Source: JAXMHQ01 sp046346665 (GTDB lineage Bacteria > Verrucomicrobiota > Verrucomicrobiia > Limisphaerales > JAXMHQ01). From it: a DNA stretch of 64,000 nucleotides. The stretch covers positions 1-64,000 of the forward strand of contig JAXMHQ010000018.1 in the NCBI GenBank assembly GCA_046346665.1, given 5' to 3'. Both the position numbers and the translations under genes were made by a program. Under the pieces are notes generated by a model. It made no database searches. It saw nothing but the letters and a program-made list of their open reading frames with translations, and had not been told where the DNA came from. Below, piece after piece: positions 1 through 8,445 of this stretch (its first letter is position 1; every line of letters starts with the position of its first letter).

Positions 1-2
1 TC

Positions 3-578
3 GTGGCGCTCATCGATTCCTTCGTCCAGAACAGCTATTTCAATTGGACCGGCGGTTTCCTCGGGACTCCCGCCGATGCCGGCGGCGTGGGAATTCCAGG
101 CAATTGGATCATGCCCGTCATGAGCGTCGGCCAGATTTCCGAAATGCTCGCCATGCTGCTGCTGGGCGCAGCGCTCAAACGCCTCGGCTGGCGCGTCACG
201 CTGGTCGTCGGGATTCTCGGACAGGCAATGCGTTTCGCCGTCTACGCCTTTTTCCCGCACCACGCCGGGCTCATCATCGCCGTGCAATTACTGCACGGAA
301 TCTGTTACGCGTTCTTCTTCGCGACGGTTTACATTTTTGCGGACGCGTATTTTCCGAGCGACGCGCGGGCGAGCGCGCAGGGATTGTTTAACGTGATGAT
401 CCTCGGCCTTGGAGCCCTGCTCGCCAACTCGATCTGCCCCTGGCTCGGGCAACAGGTGTTTACCGTGAACGGCACCACGGATTTCCGCGCGCTCTTCCTC
501 GTCCCCACGATCGCCGCCACCACCGCGGCGCTGGCGATCACGTTCTGCTTCCGTCCGCCGAAAGTTGCCGCTGACTAA
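3..578 (+). CDS. MFS permease, nucleoside-transporter-like, C-terminal part
   Basis: The reading frame is open at the left edge of the window, so only the last ~190 residues are present; position 3 is simply the first in-frame codon. The visible part holds about five hydrophobic segments with typical MFS loops, for example the GAALKRLGWR cytoplasmic loop and a FFATVYIFADAYFP segment. The overall pattern resembles the NupG/XapB-like nucleoside:H+ symporter branch of the major facilitator superfamily. Substrate is not shown by the sequence. It converges on the chemoreceptor gene at 682-2400, with an inverted repeat between them. Confidence 0.7.
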   Translation: MALIDSFVQNSYFNWTGGFLGTPADAGGVGIPGNWIMPVMSVGQISEMLAMLLLGAALKRLGWRVTLVVGILGQAMRFAVYAFFPHHAGLIIAVQLLHGICYAFFFATVYIFADAYFPSDARASAQGLFNVMILGLGALLANSICPWLGQQVFTVNGTTDFRALFLVPTIAATTAALAITFCFRPPKVAAD

Positions 579-583
579 AACAG

Positions 584-671
584 ATTGCCCGCAAATCACG
601 CAGATCACTCAGAATCCAAACCCGGGTTCAAATCCTGATTCTTCCGCGTGATCGGCGTGATCTGCGGGCCA
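584..671. repeat. Inverted repeat with tandem-word arms (GCAGATCAC type)
   Basis: This fills the gap between two convergent genes. The left arm contains GCAAATCAC, GCAGATCAC and TCAGAATCC in series; the right arm contains the complementary words GATTCT, GTGATCGGC and GTGATCTGCGGGC. The arms pair imperfectly over about 34 bases around a short centre that includes the palindrome AACCCGGGTT. It could act as a bidirectional terminator. It is one of a set of such elements in this window that share architecture but not sequence. Confidence 0.65.
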
Positions 672-681
672 AACGCTTTCG

Positions 682-2400
682 TCAGAAATCCTTGAACGCG
701 GATTCGAGCGGGATTTCGCTGCGGCGATCCTCGGGCTTCTGAGCCGGGGACTTCGCCACGGGCTTCGGGACAATGGATGGCCTGGATGCGGCGGATTTGG
801 AAATGCGCCCGGGGCCGGCCGGCGGCGGAGCCGATGCGGCGGTGCTGTGGATGGAATGTGCCGCGCCTTTCACCATGGCGAGCAGGTCGTCCACTGCGTC
901 TTTCATCGCCAGCGCCTGTGCGCTGAGTTCCTCCGACGCGGCGGCGCTTTCCTCGGCATTGGCAGCGCTGGCCTGGGTCACCTTGTCCATTTCGCCGACG
1001 GCAATGTTGATCTGGCTGATGCCCTGCGTCTGCTCCCGAGACGCATTGGCAACCTCCGCCGCCAATTCGTCCACCTGCCGCGCTTTGCCCACAATTTCAT
1101 TGAGAACCACCGCCACCTTCGAATTGATCTCCACACCCTGCGCCGAGTTGACGATCGCGCTCTCGATCTTCGACGCGGTTTCCTTGGCCGCCTGCGCGCT
1201 GCGCTGGGCGAGATTCCGCACCTCATCCGCGACGACCGCAAATCCCATTCCGGCTTCCCCCGCCCGCGCCGCCTCCACGGCCGCGTTCAATGCCAAAATG
1301 TTCGTCTGGAACGCAATCTCATCGATCGTCTTGATGATCCTCGAAATGTCGTCGCTGGACGCCTTGATCGCATCCATCGCGCCCGACATCGCGTTCATGT
1401 CGGCCACGCCCCGCTCGGCGGCCGCGCGGGCCTCCTTCGCCAGCTCGTTCGCCTTGTTCGCATTCTCCGCGTTGCGGCGCGTCATGCTCGAAAGCTCCTC
1501 GAGGGACGCGCTGGTTTCCTGGATCGACGCCGCCTGCTCGCTCGCGCCCTCCGCGAGCGACTGGCTCCCCCGCGAAATCTCCCGCGCGGCGCCCGACGTC
1601 TGCTCGCCGGCTTCGTGGATCTTCAAAATGGCCCCCGTGAACGGCCGGACTATCTCGTACTCGCTGATGAAATAGAATCCAACCAGCACGATCCCCAGCA
1701 CGATGAATCCCCCGATCGCCATGTATTCCATCGTCGCCCGCACCACCGGGTCATGGCCAATCGGCGCCTTGAGCACGAACGCGCCCTTGATCTCGTCCAG
1801 CTTCGCATTCTCCATCGGGAACCCCAGCACATCCTTGCCGTCGCCCGTCGGGCTCTTGGCCGGATCGCCGTGACAGGACAGACAGCTCGCCCGCAACCGC
1901 ACCGGCCGCGCCAGCACCAGTTGATCGTGGGCGCGGTCTTCAAGGAAATATTCCGGCGCACCCTTGTCGAACGCCTGAAAAGCCGCCGCGAACTCCGCGC
2001 CGTTGTTGTTCTTGGGATTTCGCGCCGGCACATCCGGCCGCGACGGTGTGAAAAACTGGAAGCCGCCCCGGTCCGCCGCTCCCCGCACCGAAGTCCAGGC
2101 GGCGACGATCGGGACCGTCCGGTAAAGATCGGTTTCGGCGTAAACCTCCTTCAGCGGCCGGTCGTTGGCCTGCTTCAGAGAGGATTCGCGGGCGCCCGCC
2201 ATGTCAAACACGTGGTGCGTATGCATTCCGTCCATGTTGTCCGCCACCTCCTCCGATTGCGCGATGATGGCGCTCATCTTCCCGCGCAATTCCGCCACGC
2301 GATTACGGCTGGAGATTCGATAGACAATGGCGATGCAGAGAATCGTGGTGAGAAGAACTGCACCCGTCGCCGACAACATTACCCGTGTGCCCAGTTTCAT
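682..2400 (-). CDS. Methyl-accepting chemotaxis protein with haem-binding (DUF3365/Tll0287-like) sensor
   Basis: A 572-residue membrane receptor. Residues ~8-27 form the first membrane segment. The periplasmic part (~30-220) carries the c-type haem motif CLSCH at 173-177, as in the DUF3365/Tll0287-like sensor family. A second membrane segment lies at ~226-246. The cytoplasmic coiled coil peaks at the highly conserved MCP tip (EIAFQTNILALNAAVEAA, about residues 361-378). There is no C-terminal NWETF-type CheR tether. By family knowledge it would pass a redox or gas signal to CheA/CheW; no other che gene is visible nearby. A covalently bound haem would need the cytochrome c maturation system. 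Confidence 0.92.
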   Translation of the reverse strand: MKLGTRVMLSATGAVLLTTILCIAIVYRISSRNRVAELRGKMSAIIAQSEEVADNMDGMHTHHVFDMAGARESSLKQANDRPLKEVYAETDLYRTVPIVAAWTSVRGAADRGGFQFFTPSRPDVPARNPKNNNGAEFAAAFQAFDKGAPEYFLEDRAHDQLVLARPVRLRASCLSCHGDPAKSPTGDGKDVLGFPMENAKLDEIKGAFVLKAPIGHDPVVRATMEYMAIGGFIVLGIVLVGFYFISEYEIVRPFTGAILKIHEAGEQTSGAAREISRGSQSLAEGASEQAASIQETSASLEELSSMTRRNAENANKANELAKEARAAAERGVADMNAMSGAMDAIKASSDDISRIIKTIDEIAFQTNILALNAAVEAARAGEAGMGFAVVADEVRNLAQRSAQAAKETASKIESAIVNSAQGVEINSKVAVVLNEIVGKARQVDELAAEVANASREQTQGISQINIAVGEMDKVTQASAANAEESAAASEELSAQALAMKDAVDDLLAMVKGAAHSIHSTAASAPPPAGPGRISKSAASRPSIVPKPVAKSPAQKPEDRRSEIPLESAFKDF

Positions 2401-2524
2401 GTTTTCCCAAGAAGCCCCGCGGGGAGGCGTGTTTGTTCAATATCAGCTCACTATCGGCAGTTTGCGGGCGGGACTTGATCCCGATTTGACCCGGCTCCAC
2501 GCCTTTCTCCGCCCGTGCGGCGGA

Positions 2525-3688
2525 TCAGCGGTCCAGGGATCCAATCGCCTCCGCCATGCGATCGTGGTACCGGTCCGCGGTATAATGCTTCAGGAAATGC
2601 ACGCGCAAACCGGGCCCGGCGGAGGTGCGCGACAGCTCCACCAGCGCACGCGCGACGGCCTCCGGATCCTTCGGCTCCACAAGCCAGGGATAACCCTCCG
2701 GAAAAATGTCCGGGATGGATCTCCACCTCGTGGTCAGCACAGGCACGTCCCAGGCCATGGCCTCCAGGATCACCAGGCTCAGGCTTTCGGCATAATAATA
2801 TGTTGGGAACAGGAGGCAGTCGCTCGCGGCGAACAAGACGCGCTTTCGATCCGTATCCGCAAAGCCGCCGTAGCGCACGGCGCAGCCGCCCCCCGGCAGC
2901 GCCAGGTCCGGCCGGCACAATCTCGCGTCGAATTCCTGGCGCTCCGCGGCGTCCGGAAACAAACCGGCCACCTCGAGCGTCACACGCCGCGCTTCACCCG
3001 CCGCGGCCAGTGCGGCGTTGGCCCCGGCAACACCGTCGACGGCGTCGAACAACCCTTTGCCCCGCGTGCAGTGGCCCAGGAACAACGCGCGGAAAAATCG
3101 CGGGTCGCGGGAACGGGAGCCGGGCGCAAAATTGGGAACAGGATCCTCGATGCCGTTCGGCACGATCTCGATCCGGCGCGGGGCGAGTTTCGACGCGCCC
3201 GACCGGCTGGAGCGGGACAGGACGATCGAAAGATCCACCCCGCCCAGCAGCCATTGGCTCAGGCGGCGTTCCCAGGGTTTGCCGTTCGTTTCGAGCCAGT
3301 CTGCCAAACCCTCGGCCTCCCAGTGGAACACGACGCGCTGGAAAAACGGCCGGCACAAGGCCATGACGACCCAGTCGCGGTAAAGCGAATTGCGCATCGG
3401 CGCGGCGGGAACGAAATAGAGCACGCGCGGCCCGTGGCGGAATCGCACCCGGATCGCTTCCAGGCAGTACCCGGCGAGTCGCAGCATCTTCTGCCAGCGG
3501 CCGCTGCCGACGTCCTCGAGGCTGCTGGAAAGCCGGGAATTGACGTGGTAACACTCGATGCCGCGTGATGAAGCGGGGCGTTGAGGGGCCGTGCGGCGGT
3601 CGCCGCCGAAACCGTCGAGGAGCGACTGGACTGCGAGGCTTTGGCCGTGCAACGGCGGCGGGGTGTGGGCGAAAACCAGCAGCTTCAC
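2525..3688 (-). CDS. Glycosyltransferase family 4 (GT-B)
   Basis: About 387 residues. The start is taken as the GTG at 3688, whose bases overlap the TGA of the upstream UDP-galactopyranose mutase gene (GTGA overlap). From there the protein begins KLLVFAHTPPPLHGQS, a normal GT4 N-terminus with the nucleotide-sugar loop. The C-terminal half has the GT-B donor-site pattern AESLSLVILEA followed by a PVLTTRWRSIPDIF segment, as in glycosyltransferase group 1 enzymes. Coupling to the mutase suggests it may use UDP-galactofuranose or act in the same surface-polysaccharide pathway; the sugar specificity is inference. A longer in-frame extension to 3835 would lie inside the mutase gene and is not preferred. 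Confidence 0.88.
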   Translation of the reverse strand: MKLLVFAHTPPPLHGQSLAVQSLLDGFGGDRRTAPQRPASSRGIECYHVNSRLSSSLEDVGSGRWQKMLRLAGYCLEAIRVRFRHGPRVLYFVPAAPMRNSLYRDWVVMALCRPFFQRVVFHWEAEGLADWLETNGKPWERRLSQWLLGGVDLSIVLSRSSRSGASKLAPRRIEIVPNGIEDPVPNFAPGSRSRDPRFFRALFLGHCTRGKGLFDAVDGVAGANAALAAAGEARRVTLEVAGLFPDAAERQEFDARLCRPDLALPGGGCAVRYGGFADTDRKRVLFAASDCLLFPTYYYAESLSLVILEAMAWDVPVLTTRWRSIPDIFPEGYPWLVEPKDPEAVARALVELSRTSAGPGLRVHFLKHYTADRYHDRMAEAIGSLDR

Positions 3689-4833
3689 AGGCGGCGCACG
3701 GCCTGCGGCGCCGGCGGCGGCATCCACAACCGCCGGTCCGTGGATTTGCGTTCGCACAAGTCCGAAGCCACCCGCATCGCAAGCGCGATGGCCACGTCCA
3801 TGTCGAGGTAGCGGTAGGTTCCGAGGCGCCCGCACACGATCAGGTTGGGAACACCGTCGGCAGCGGAGCGGTATTGCTGATATAATTTACGGTTAGGTTC
3901 CGCGGGGATGGGATATTCGAAATCCTCGGGATCCTCCGGGCTGAACGGGAATTCGCGGGTCAGGAATGTGCCGATGGCGCGTTTCTGCTGCGGTTCGGGC
4001 AGCAGGTGTTTCCATTCGATGGTGCGGATCGGGTCGGCGGACCCGGCGTCGGGGTGGTTGACCTGGACGCAGGGCTGGTGCCAGGGCTGGTCGGCAAGGT
4101 GCTGGTGCACGCGCCGCTGGCCGCGGTAGCCGAGCCGGCCGGAGGAAAACCCGAACCATTCGTCGATGGGCCCTGTGTAGATGACAGCCTTGCGGGCGCG
4201 GTATTCGGACCGGTGCTTGAGGTAATCGACGCCGAGCAGGCACGGCACGCCGGCGACCATGTTTTCCATCAGGTGCGCGTAGCCGAGCATCGGCAGCGCC
4301 TGGTGCCGGTGCCGCGGCAGCAGCGTGGTCTGGTCGTTCGCATTGATCCGGATGCGCTGGGCGAGGCCCGGCTCGAGGCGACGCGGGTCCATGCCCCATT
4401 GGCGGCGGGTGTAGCCGCGCACGTAGCGTTCGTAAACCTGCCGCGGCATCTTCTGCAGGCAGGCTTCCTCGAAGTTCGAGGGAGCGGCTGCCAGGACGGG
4501 CGGCCGCCAGCGCGGGTATTTATCCAGGACCGACTGCGTCACCGGCCAGCTTTCGTAATGATTGTTGATCCGCGATTTGACCGTGGGTTGGAACAGGTAG
4601 AATTTCGAAAAGCGGTTGACGAATTCCCAAACCTGAGGGGAGTGACAGCGGAAATAATGAGGGCCGTAGGTGTGGATGCGGTGTCCGGACGGGTGCTGGA
4701 AATCGTGCACGTTTCCGCCGTGATGCGGCCGCCGCTCGAGAATCAGCACCTCCCGGCCGTCATCCGCCAGCATCCGGCCAATGGTGCTGCCGGTCAGCCC
4801 AGATCCCACCACGAGGTAATCCACTGTCGTCAT
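3685..4833 (-). CDS. glf: UDP-galactopyranose mutase
   Basis: A 382-residue FAD flavoprotein that interconverts UDP-galactopyranose and UDP-galactofuranose. The N-terminus YLVVGSGLTGSTIGRMLA is the Rossmann FAD site, followed by the HGGNVHD segment typical of Glf. YTRRQWG and the FSSGRLGYRGQ stretch match conserved active-site regions of the family, and the C-terminus has the GRLGTYRYLDMD pattern of the second FAD contact. It lies 3' of the fused WecG-sugar transferase gene (9-base gap) and overlaps the next glycosyltransferase by 4 bases, which indicates one polysaccharide operon transcribed leftwards. Confidence 0.93.
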   Translation of the reverse strand: MTTVDYLVVGSGLTGSTIGRMLADDGREVLILERRPHHGGNVHDFQHPSGHRIHTYGPHYFRCHSPQVWEFVNRFSKFYLFQPTVKSRINNHYESWPVTQSVLDKYPRWRPPVLAAAPSNFEEACLQKMPRQVYERYVRGYTRRQWGMDPRRLEPGLAQRIRINANDQTTLLPRHRHQALPMLGYAHLMENMVAGVPCLLGVDYLKHRSEYRARKAVIYTGPIDEWFGFSSGRLGYRGQRRVHQHLADQPWHQPCVQVNHPDAGSADPIRTIEWKHLLPEPQQKRAIGTFLTREFPFSPEDPEDFEYPIPAEPNRKLYQQYRSAADGVPNLIVCGRLGTYRYLDMDVAIALAMRVASDLCERKSTDRRLWMPPPAPQAVRRL

Positions 4834-4842
4834 GTCCGGCCC

Positions 4843-6400
4843 TTAACAGGCTCCTTTCTGGGTGATCACCACCCACGGGGTCCGGCAGAGGATGACCAGG
4901 TCGCGCCACAGGCTGAAGCGCCGGATGTATTCCAGATCGTGGGGCAGCATGCAAAGCGCGCTGGTGTTGTTGTGCCGTTCACGGATCTGCCACAGGCCCG
5001 TCAGGCCGGGCCGGACGATCGCGCGCGCGCGGGCGAACGCGGGGAACGGTGCGAGCATGAACGGCAGCAGCGGGCGCGGCCCGACCAGGCTCATCTCGCC
5101 GCGCAACACGTTCATCAGTTGCGGCAGCTCGTCGATGCTCGTCGAGCGCAGCACGCGCCCGATCGGCGTCACGCGCGGATCCCGGACGTGTTTGACCAGG
5201 ACGCCCGATTCGGCCGCGCGGCGCTGCAATTGCGCCAGCTTCGGGTCGGTGTCGATGCGCATGGAGCGGAACTTGAACACGGTGAACTCGCACCCGCCGC
5301 GGCCGACGCGGGTATGATTGTAAAATACCGGGCCTGGCGACGTCGAGCCGGATCAGCACCGCGAACAGCAGCAGCACCGGCGCCAGCAGCACCAGCGCAA
5401 TGCCCGATCCCACCACGTCCAGCAGCCGCTTCGCCGCGCGTTGAATCGGCTTCGACGCAACCGAATCTTCCAGGGCGCGGATTTCGGATTCGGTGACGGC
5501 GTCAGTGGCGGGGCGGGCGGCGGAGAGTTCAGGCGCGATCGAGGGGGATTCCTGCGCTGAAAACAACAATTGCCGCGCCGCGAGCACGACAAATCGCGGG
5601 TTGTGATACAGATACCGGTACCAGAGCCGCCGCGGTTCGGTCGCGAAACGAAAAAGCCATTCCATGCCGATGCGCATCATCCAGGCGGGCGCCTGGGGTT
5701 TTTCGCCCGACAAAAAATCGAACGCCGCGCCGACGCCGAGCATCACGGCCGGAATCCGGCCCCGGTGTTCGGCCATCCAGCGTTCCTGTTTCGGACAGCC
5801 CAGGCCCACAAACAGGATCCGGCAGCCGGATTCGCGAATCGACTGGAGCGTGGATTCCTGTTCTTCGGGGGTCGGACGCCGGAACGGCGGGGAATAAACG
5901 TAAACCACCTTCAAGCCGGGATAACGCTCCTGCATGCGGCGCGCATAACCGGCCGCCGCCCGCTCCGTGCCGCCGTAAAATCCGACCGGGACGCCTTCAC
6001 GCGCGGCGGCTTCGCAAACATGCAGGCTCATGGTCGGACCGTAGACGCGCGGTTGCGCCGTCACGCCGAGGCGCCGCATCATCCAGACGATGGGCATCCC
6101 GCCCGGTGTCACCAGGTCCGAGGCGTTGATCACCGCCTGGTAATCCGGGGCGTCGTGAGCCTCCATCACCATCGCGATTGGCGCTTCGCACACATAACGC
6201 GATTCGCCGTTCCGCGCCCACGACATCACCTGGGCCGTGGCCGCGGAATACGTCGTGGCATCCACCCGCATTCCAAGGATTTTCCTGAATGCCGGCCGGG
6301 GATGCCGCTCCTCGCGAATCGGGGCACTGGATCGCCCGGGCACTTGAAGCCCGCTGAAATCCGTCCCGATGGGAATCAACTCTTCCATGCGCAAATCCAC
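4843..6400 (-). pseudogene. WecG/TagA-type glycosyltransferase fused to bacterial sugar (undecaprenyl-phosphate) transferase, one frameshift
   Basis: The upstream frame (6400 to ~5342) encodes a GT26 WecG/TagA/CpsF domain: a DLVTPGGMPIVW motif, YGPTM, and GLGCPKQERWMAEH near the C-terminal side. A linker follows, then KRLLDVVGSGIALVLLAPVLLLF, the membrane anchor of WcaJ/PglC-type sugar transferases. At about 5341 one extra base (GACgTCGCCAGGC on the coding strand) shifts the frame. Removing it gives D-S-P-G-P-V-F-Y and continues into the catalytic part ending at 4843 (FKFRSMRID, RSTSIDELPQLMNVLRGEMSLVGPRP). So the natural product should be a ~515-residue fusion that starts and extends lipid-linked polysaccharide. 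The indel may be a sequencing error or a real inactivation. GTG 6400 and ATG 6388 are both possible starts. Confidence 0.85.
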
Positions 6401-6580
6401 TCGAATCCGTTCGAACCCGCTCCGCAGCAGTCACTTTTATCACCGAAACAAACCCAACACGAGCGCCCGCTGAACAGGCCCGGTCCCTGAATGATGCGTG
6501 CCCGCCGGGACTCAAACCTGGTGCCGATCATAGTGGCTTCCGGTTCAATGGGAAGAAGAAAAGTCCGGAGCCAACTCCCC

Positions 6581-6734
6581 CGTAGCCGCGATTGTCAAAT
6601 CGCGGAGTTCCCTGGCCAGCCGGCGCAAGGGACCGCGATCTCACGATCGCGGCTACCTGCTCATCGTAGCCGCGATTGTAAAATCGCGGAAGATCGTGGC
6701 GGGCAAGGGACGGCGATCTGACGATCGCGGCTAC
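6581..6734. repeat. REP-like repeats, two composite copies (GTAGCCGCGATTG family)
   Basis: Two copies of a palindromic element lie head to tail. Each begins GTAGCCGCGATTGT, reads into its own complement ATCGCGG, then after about 25 bases (containing AAGGGAC) ends with CGATCGCGGCTAC. Related copies occur at 10116-10282, 18508-18609 and 31753-31776. The second copy runs into the EVE gene: the TAG of GTAGCCG, read on the minus strand, is that gene's stop codon. Confidence 0.85.
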
Positions 6735-7135
6735 GAGGCGAGTTCCAAAATTCGCTTCGCCTGCTCGGCCGCGACCGGCATCACGGAGAGGCGCGACTGG
6801 CGGATCAGCGGCATTTCCTTGAGGATCGCATCCGAACGGATGGTCTCGAGGCTCACGCGGACCTTGAGCGGTTTGAGAGGGGCGAGATCGACGCAAACCC
6901 AGTCACCCTCGTCCGCCGTGGGATCCGGGGAGGGTTTGGAAGCCACCTTGGCGATCCCGACGATCTGTTTGTCGGGGCCGCTGTGATAGACGAACACGCG
7001 GTCGCCGGGCTGCATCGACCTGAGAAAATTTCGGGCCGCGAAATTGCGGACACCGGTCCACGCGGTGCGGCCGTCTTTGACGAGTGTTTCCCAGGCGTAA
7101 GCCGAAGGTTCGGTTTTGACGAGCCAATGATTCAT
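6731..7135 (-). CDS. EVE domain protein
   Basis: A 134-residue single-domain protein of the EVE (PUA-like) family, which in other organisms binds modified bases in RNA or DNA. It starts MNHWLVKTEPSAYAW, the hallmark N-terminus, followed by WTGVRNFAARNFLRSMQPGDRVFVYHS and the GIAKVASKPSPDP loop that lines the ligand pocket. The start ATG at 7135 overlaps the stop of dxr by 4 bases (ATGA), so the two are probably co-translated. Its stop codon is formed by a REP-like repeat. Confidence 0.92.
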   Translation of the reverse strand: MNHWLVKTEPSAYAWETLVKDGRTAWTGVRNFAARNFLRSMQPGDRVFVYHSGPDKQIVGIAKVASKPSPDPTADEGDWVCVDLAPLKPLKVRVSLETIRSDAILKEMPLIRQSRLSVMPVAAEQAKRILELAS

Positions 7136-8277
7136 CGCGCGGCCTCGGTTCGCGCCCAGCGATCCGCCTCCAGAATCTGTTCCAAACTCGCGTGCGCCAC
7201 GGGCCGGTGCGCGTCCATGGTGCGCCGCACCATCTCGGTGATTTGCGGGAAGTTGATCCGGCGATTCACAAAGGCGTCGACGGCGACTTCGTTCGCGGCG
7301 TTGAACACCGCCGGCAAAGTGCCGCCGATTTCTCCGGCTTTGCGCGCCAGGTCGATCGCCGGAAAACGTTCCGTGTCCGGTTCTTCGAAGGTGAGGTTGC
7401 CAATTTTCGCGAGGCTGGTCTGGACCCGGCAACTGTTGGCGCGATCGGGGTAAGTGAGCGCGTATTGAATGGGCAAACACATGTCCGGCGTCGAAAGCTG
7501 CGCCAGCATCGAGCCGTCCACAAATTCCACCATCGAATGCACAATGCTCTGCGGATGCACCACCACCCCCACCCGCGCCATTTCAATGTCAAACAGCCAC
7601 CGCGCCTCGATCATTTCCAGCCCCTTGTTGAACAGCGTGGCGGAATCGATCGTGATCTTCCGGCCCATCACCCAGGACGGATGTTTCAACGCGCGCTCGA
7701 CGGTGATCTCGCCGAATTTTTCCCGGGGCCACTGGCTCTTGTCCCGGAACGGACCGCCGGAAGCCGTCAGCCAGAGTTTCCGGATCGTGCCCGGCGGCTT
7801 GCCGTCGAGGCACTGGAAAATCGCGGAGTGCTCGCTGTCCACCGCCAGGACTTTCACGCCGTGCTTGCGGGCCTCGTTCATGACGCTCTCACCCGCCATG
7901 ACGAGAATTTCCTTGGACGCAACCGCGATGTCCTTCCCGGCGCGGATGGCGGCCAGCGCCGGCCGCAACCCGGCAGTGCCGACAATCGCGATCAGCACGA
8001 TGTCCGCCTCGGGCAAGGTCGCGAGCCGGATCAATCCGTCGTCGCCGGAATAAACAGCCGTTCCGGGGCCGAGTTCCTTCTGCAAGTCGGCGGCGCGCGC
8101 GGGGTCCTGCAGCGACACCGCCGAGGGCCGGTGCTGGCGCGCCTGTTCCAACAGGAGCTTCGAATTGCCTCCGGCCGCCAGCGCGATCAGCTTCAGCCGG
8201 TCCGGAAGATCCTCCACGACCTTCAACGTGCTGGTGCCGATCGATCCCGTGCTGCCCAATAAAACCAGGTTCTTCAT
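7132..8277 (-). CDS. dxr: 1-deoxy-D-xylulose 5-phosphate reductoisomerase
   Basis: A 381-residue enzyme of the MEP isoprenoid pathway that turns DXP into 2-C-methyl-D-erythritol 4-phosphate with NADPH. The N-terminal NADP site GSTGSIGTSTLKVVED is clear. AVDSEHSAIFQCL and the SGGPF stretch (as in LTASGGPFRD) are the metal and substrate signatures; KMTIDSATLFNKGLE appears as KITIDSATLFNKGLEMIEA. Length is normal for the family. It is divergent from lnt across 168 bases that hold an inverted repeat, and overlaps the EVE gene downstream. Confidence 0.97.
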   Translation of the reverse strand: MKNLVLLGSTGSIGTSTLKVVEDLPDRLKLIALAAGGNSKLLLEQARQHRPSAVSLQDPARAADLQKELGPGTAVYSGDDGLIRLATLPEADIVLIAIVGTAGLRPALAAIRAGKDIAVASKEILVMAGESVMNEARKHGVKVLAVDSEHSAIFQCLDGKPPGTIRKLWLTASGGPFRDKSQWPREKFGEITVERALKHPSWVMGRKITIDSATLFNKGLEMIEARWLFDIEMARVGVVVHPQSIVHSMVEFVDGSMLAQLSTPDMCLPIQYALTYPDRANSCRVQTSLAKIGNLTFEEPDTERFPAIDLARKAGEIGGTLPAVFNAANEVAVDAFVNRRINFPQITEMVRRTMDAHRPVAHASLEQILEADRWARTEAAR

Positions 8278-8360
8278 TGACGATTGACGATTAGCGATTG
8301 ACGCGCGGGGAGAGCATGGCGGGTTCCGCGCTGGATTGCCAGCCTGGACGTGGCGGGTGG

Positions 8361-8445
8361 GTTGAATCGTTGAATCGTTAAACGGTTGATAGAGTTGAAG
8401 GCGCGGTGACCATTTAACCGTTCAACATTTTAACCTTTTAACCAT
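8361..8445. repeat. Inverted repeat with tandem-word arms (GTTGAATCG type)
   Basis: The left arm is a series of GTTGAATCG, GTTAAACG and GTTGA words; the right arm is the complementary series (TTTAACCG, TTCAAC, TTTTAACC, TTTTAACC). A short GC-rich core with GCGCGGTGACC lies between. It sits in the gap between the divergent genes dxr and lnt, so it is not placed as an ordinary terminator. The putative TTG start of lnt begins directly at its right edge. Confidence 0.7.

Noticed and set aside
847..2478. Long plus-strand open frame (over 500 codons) opposite the chemoreceptor
   Set aside because: It is the antisense shadow of the MCP gene in GC-rich DNA; it is rich in Arg, His and Pro and has no domain.
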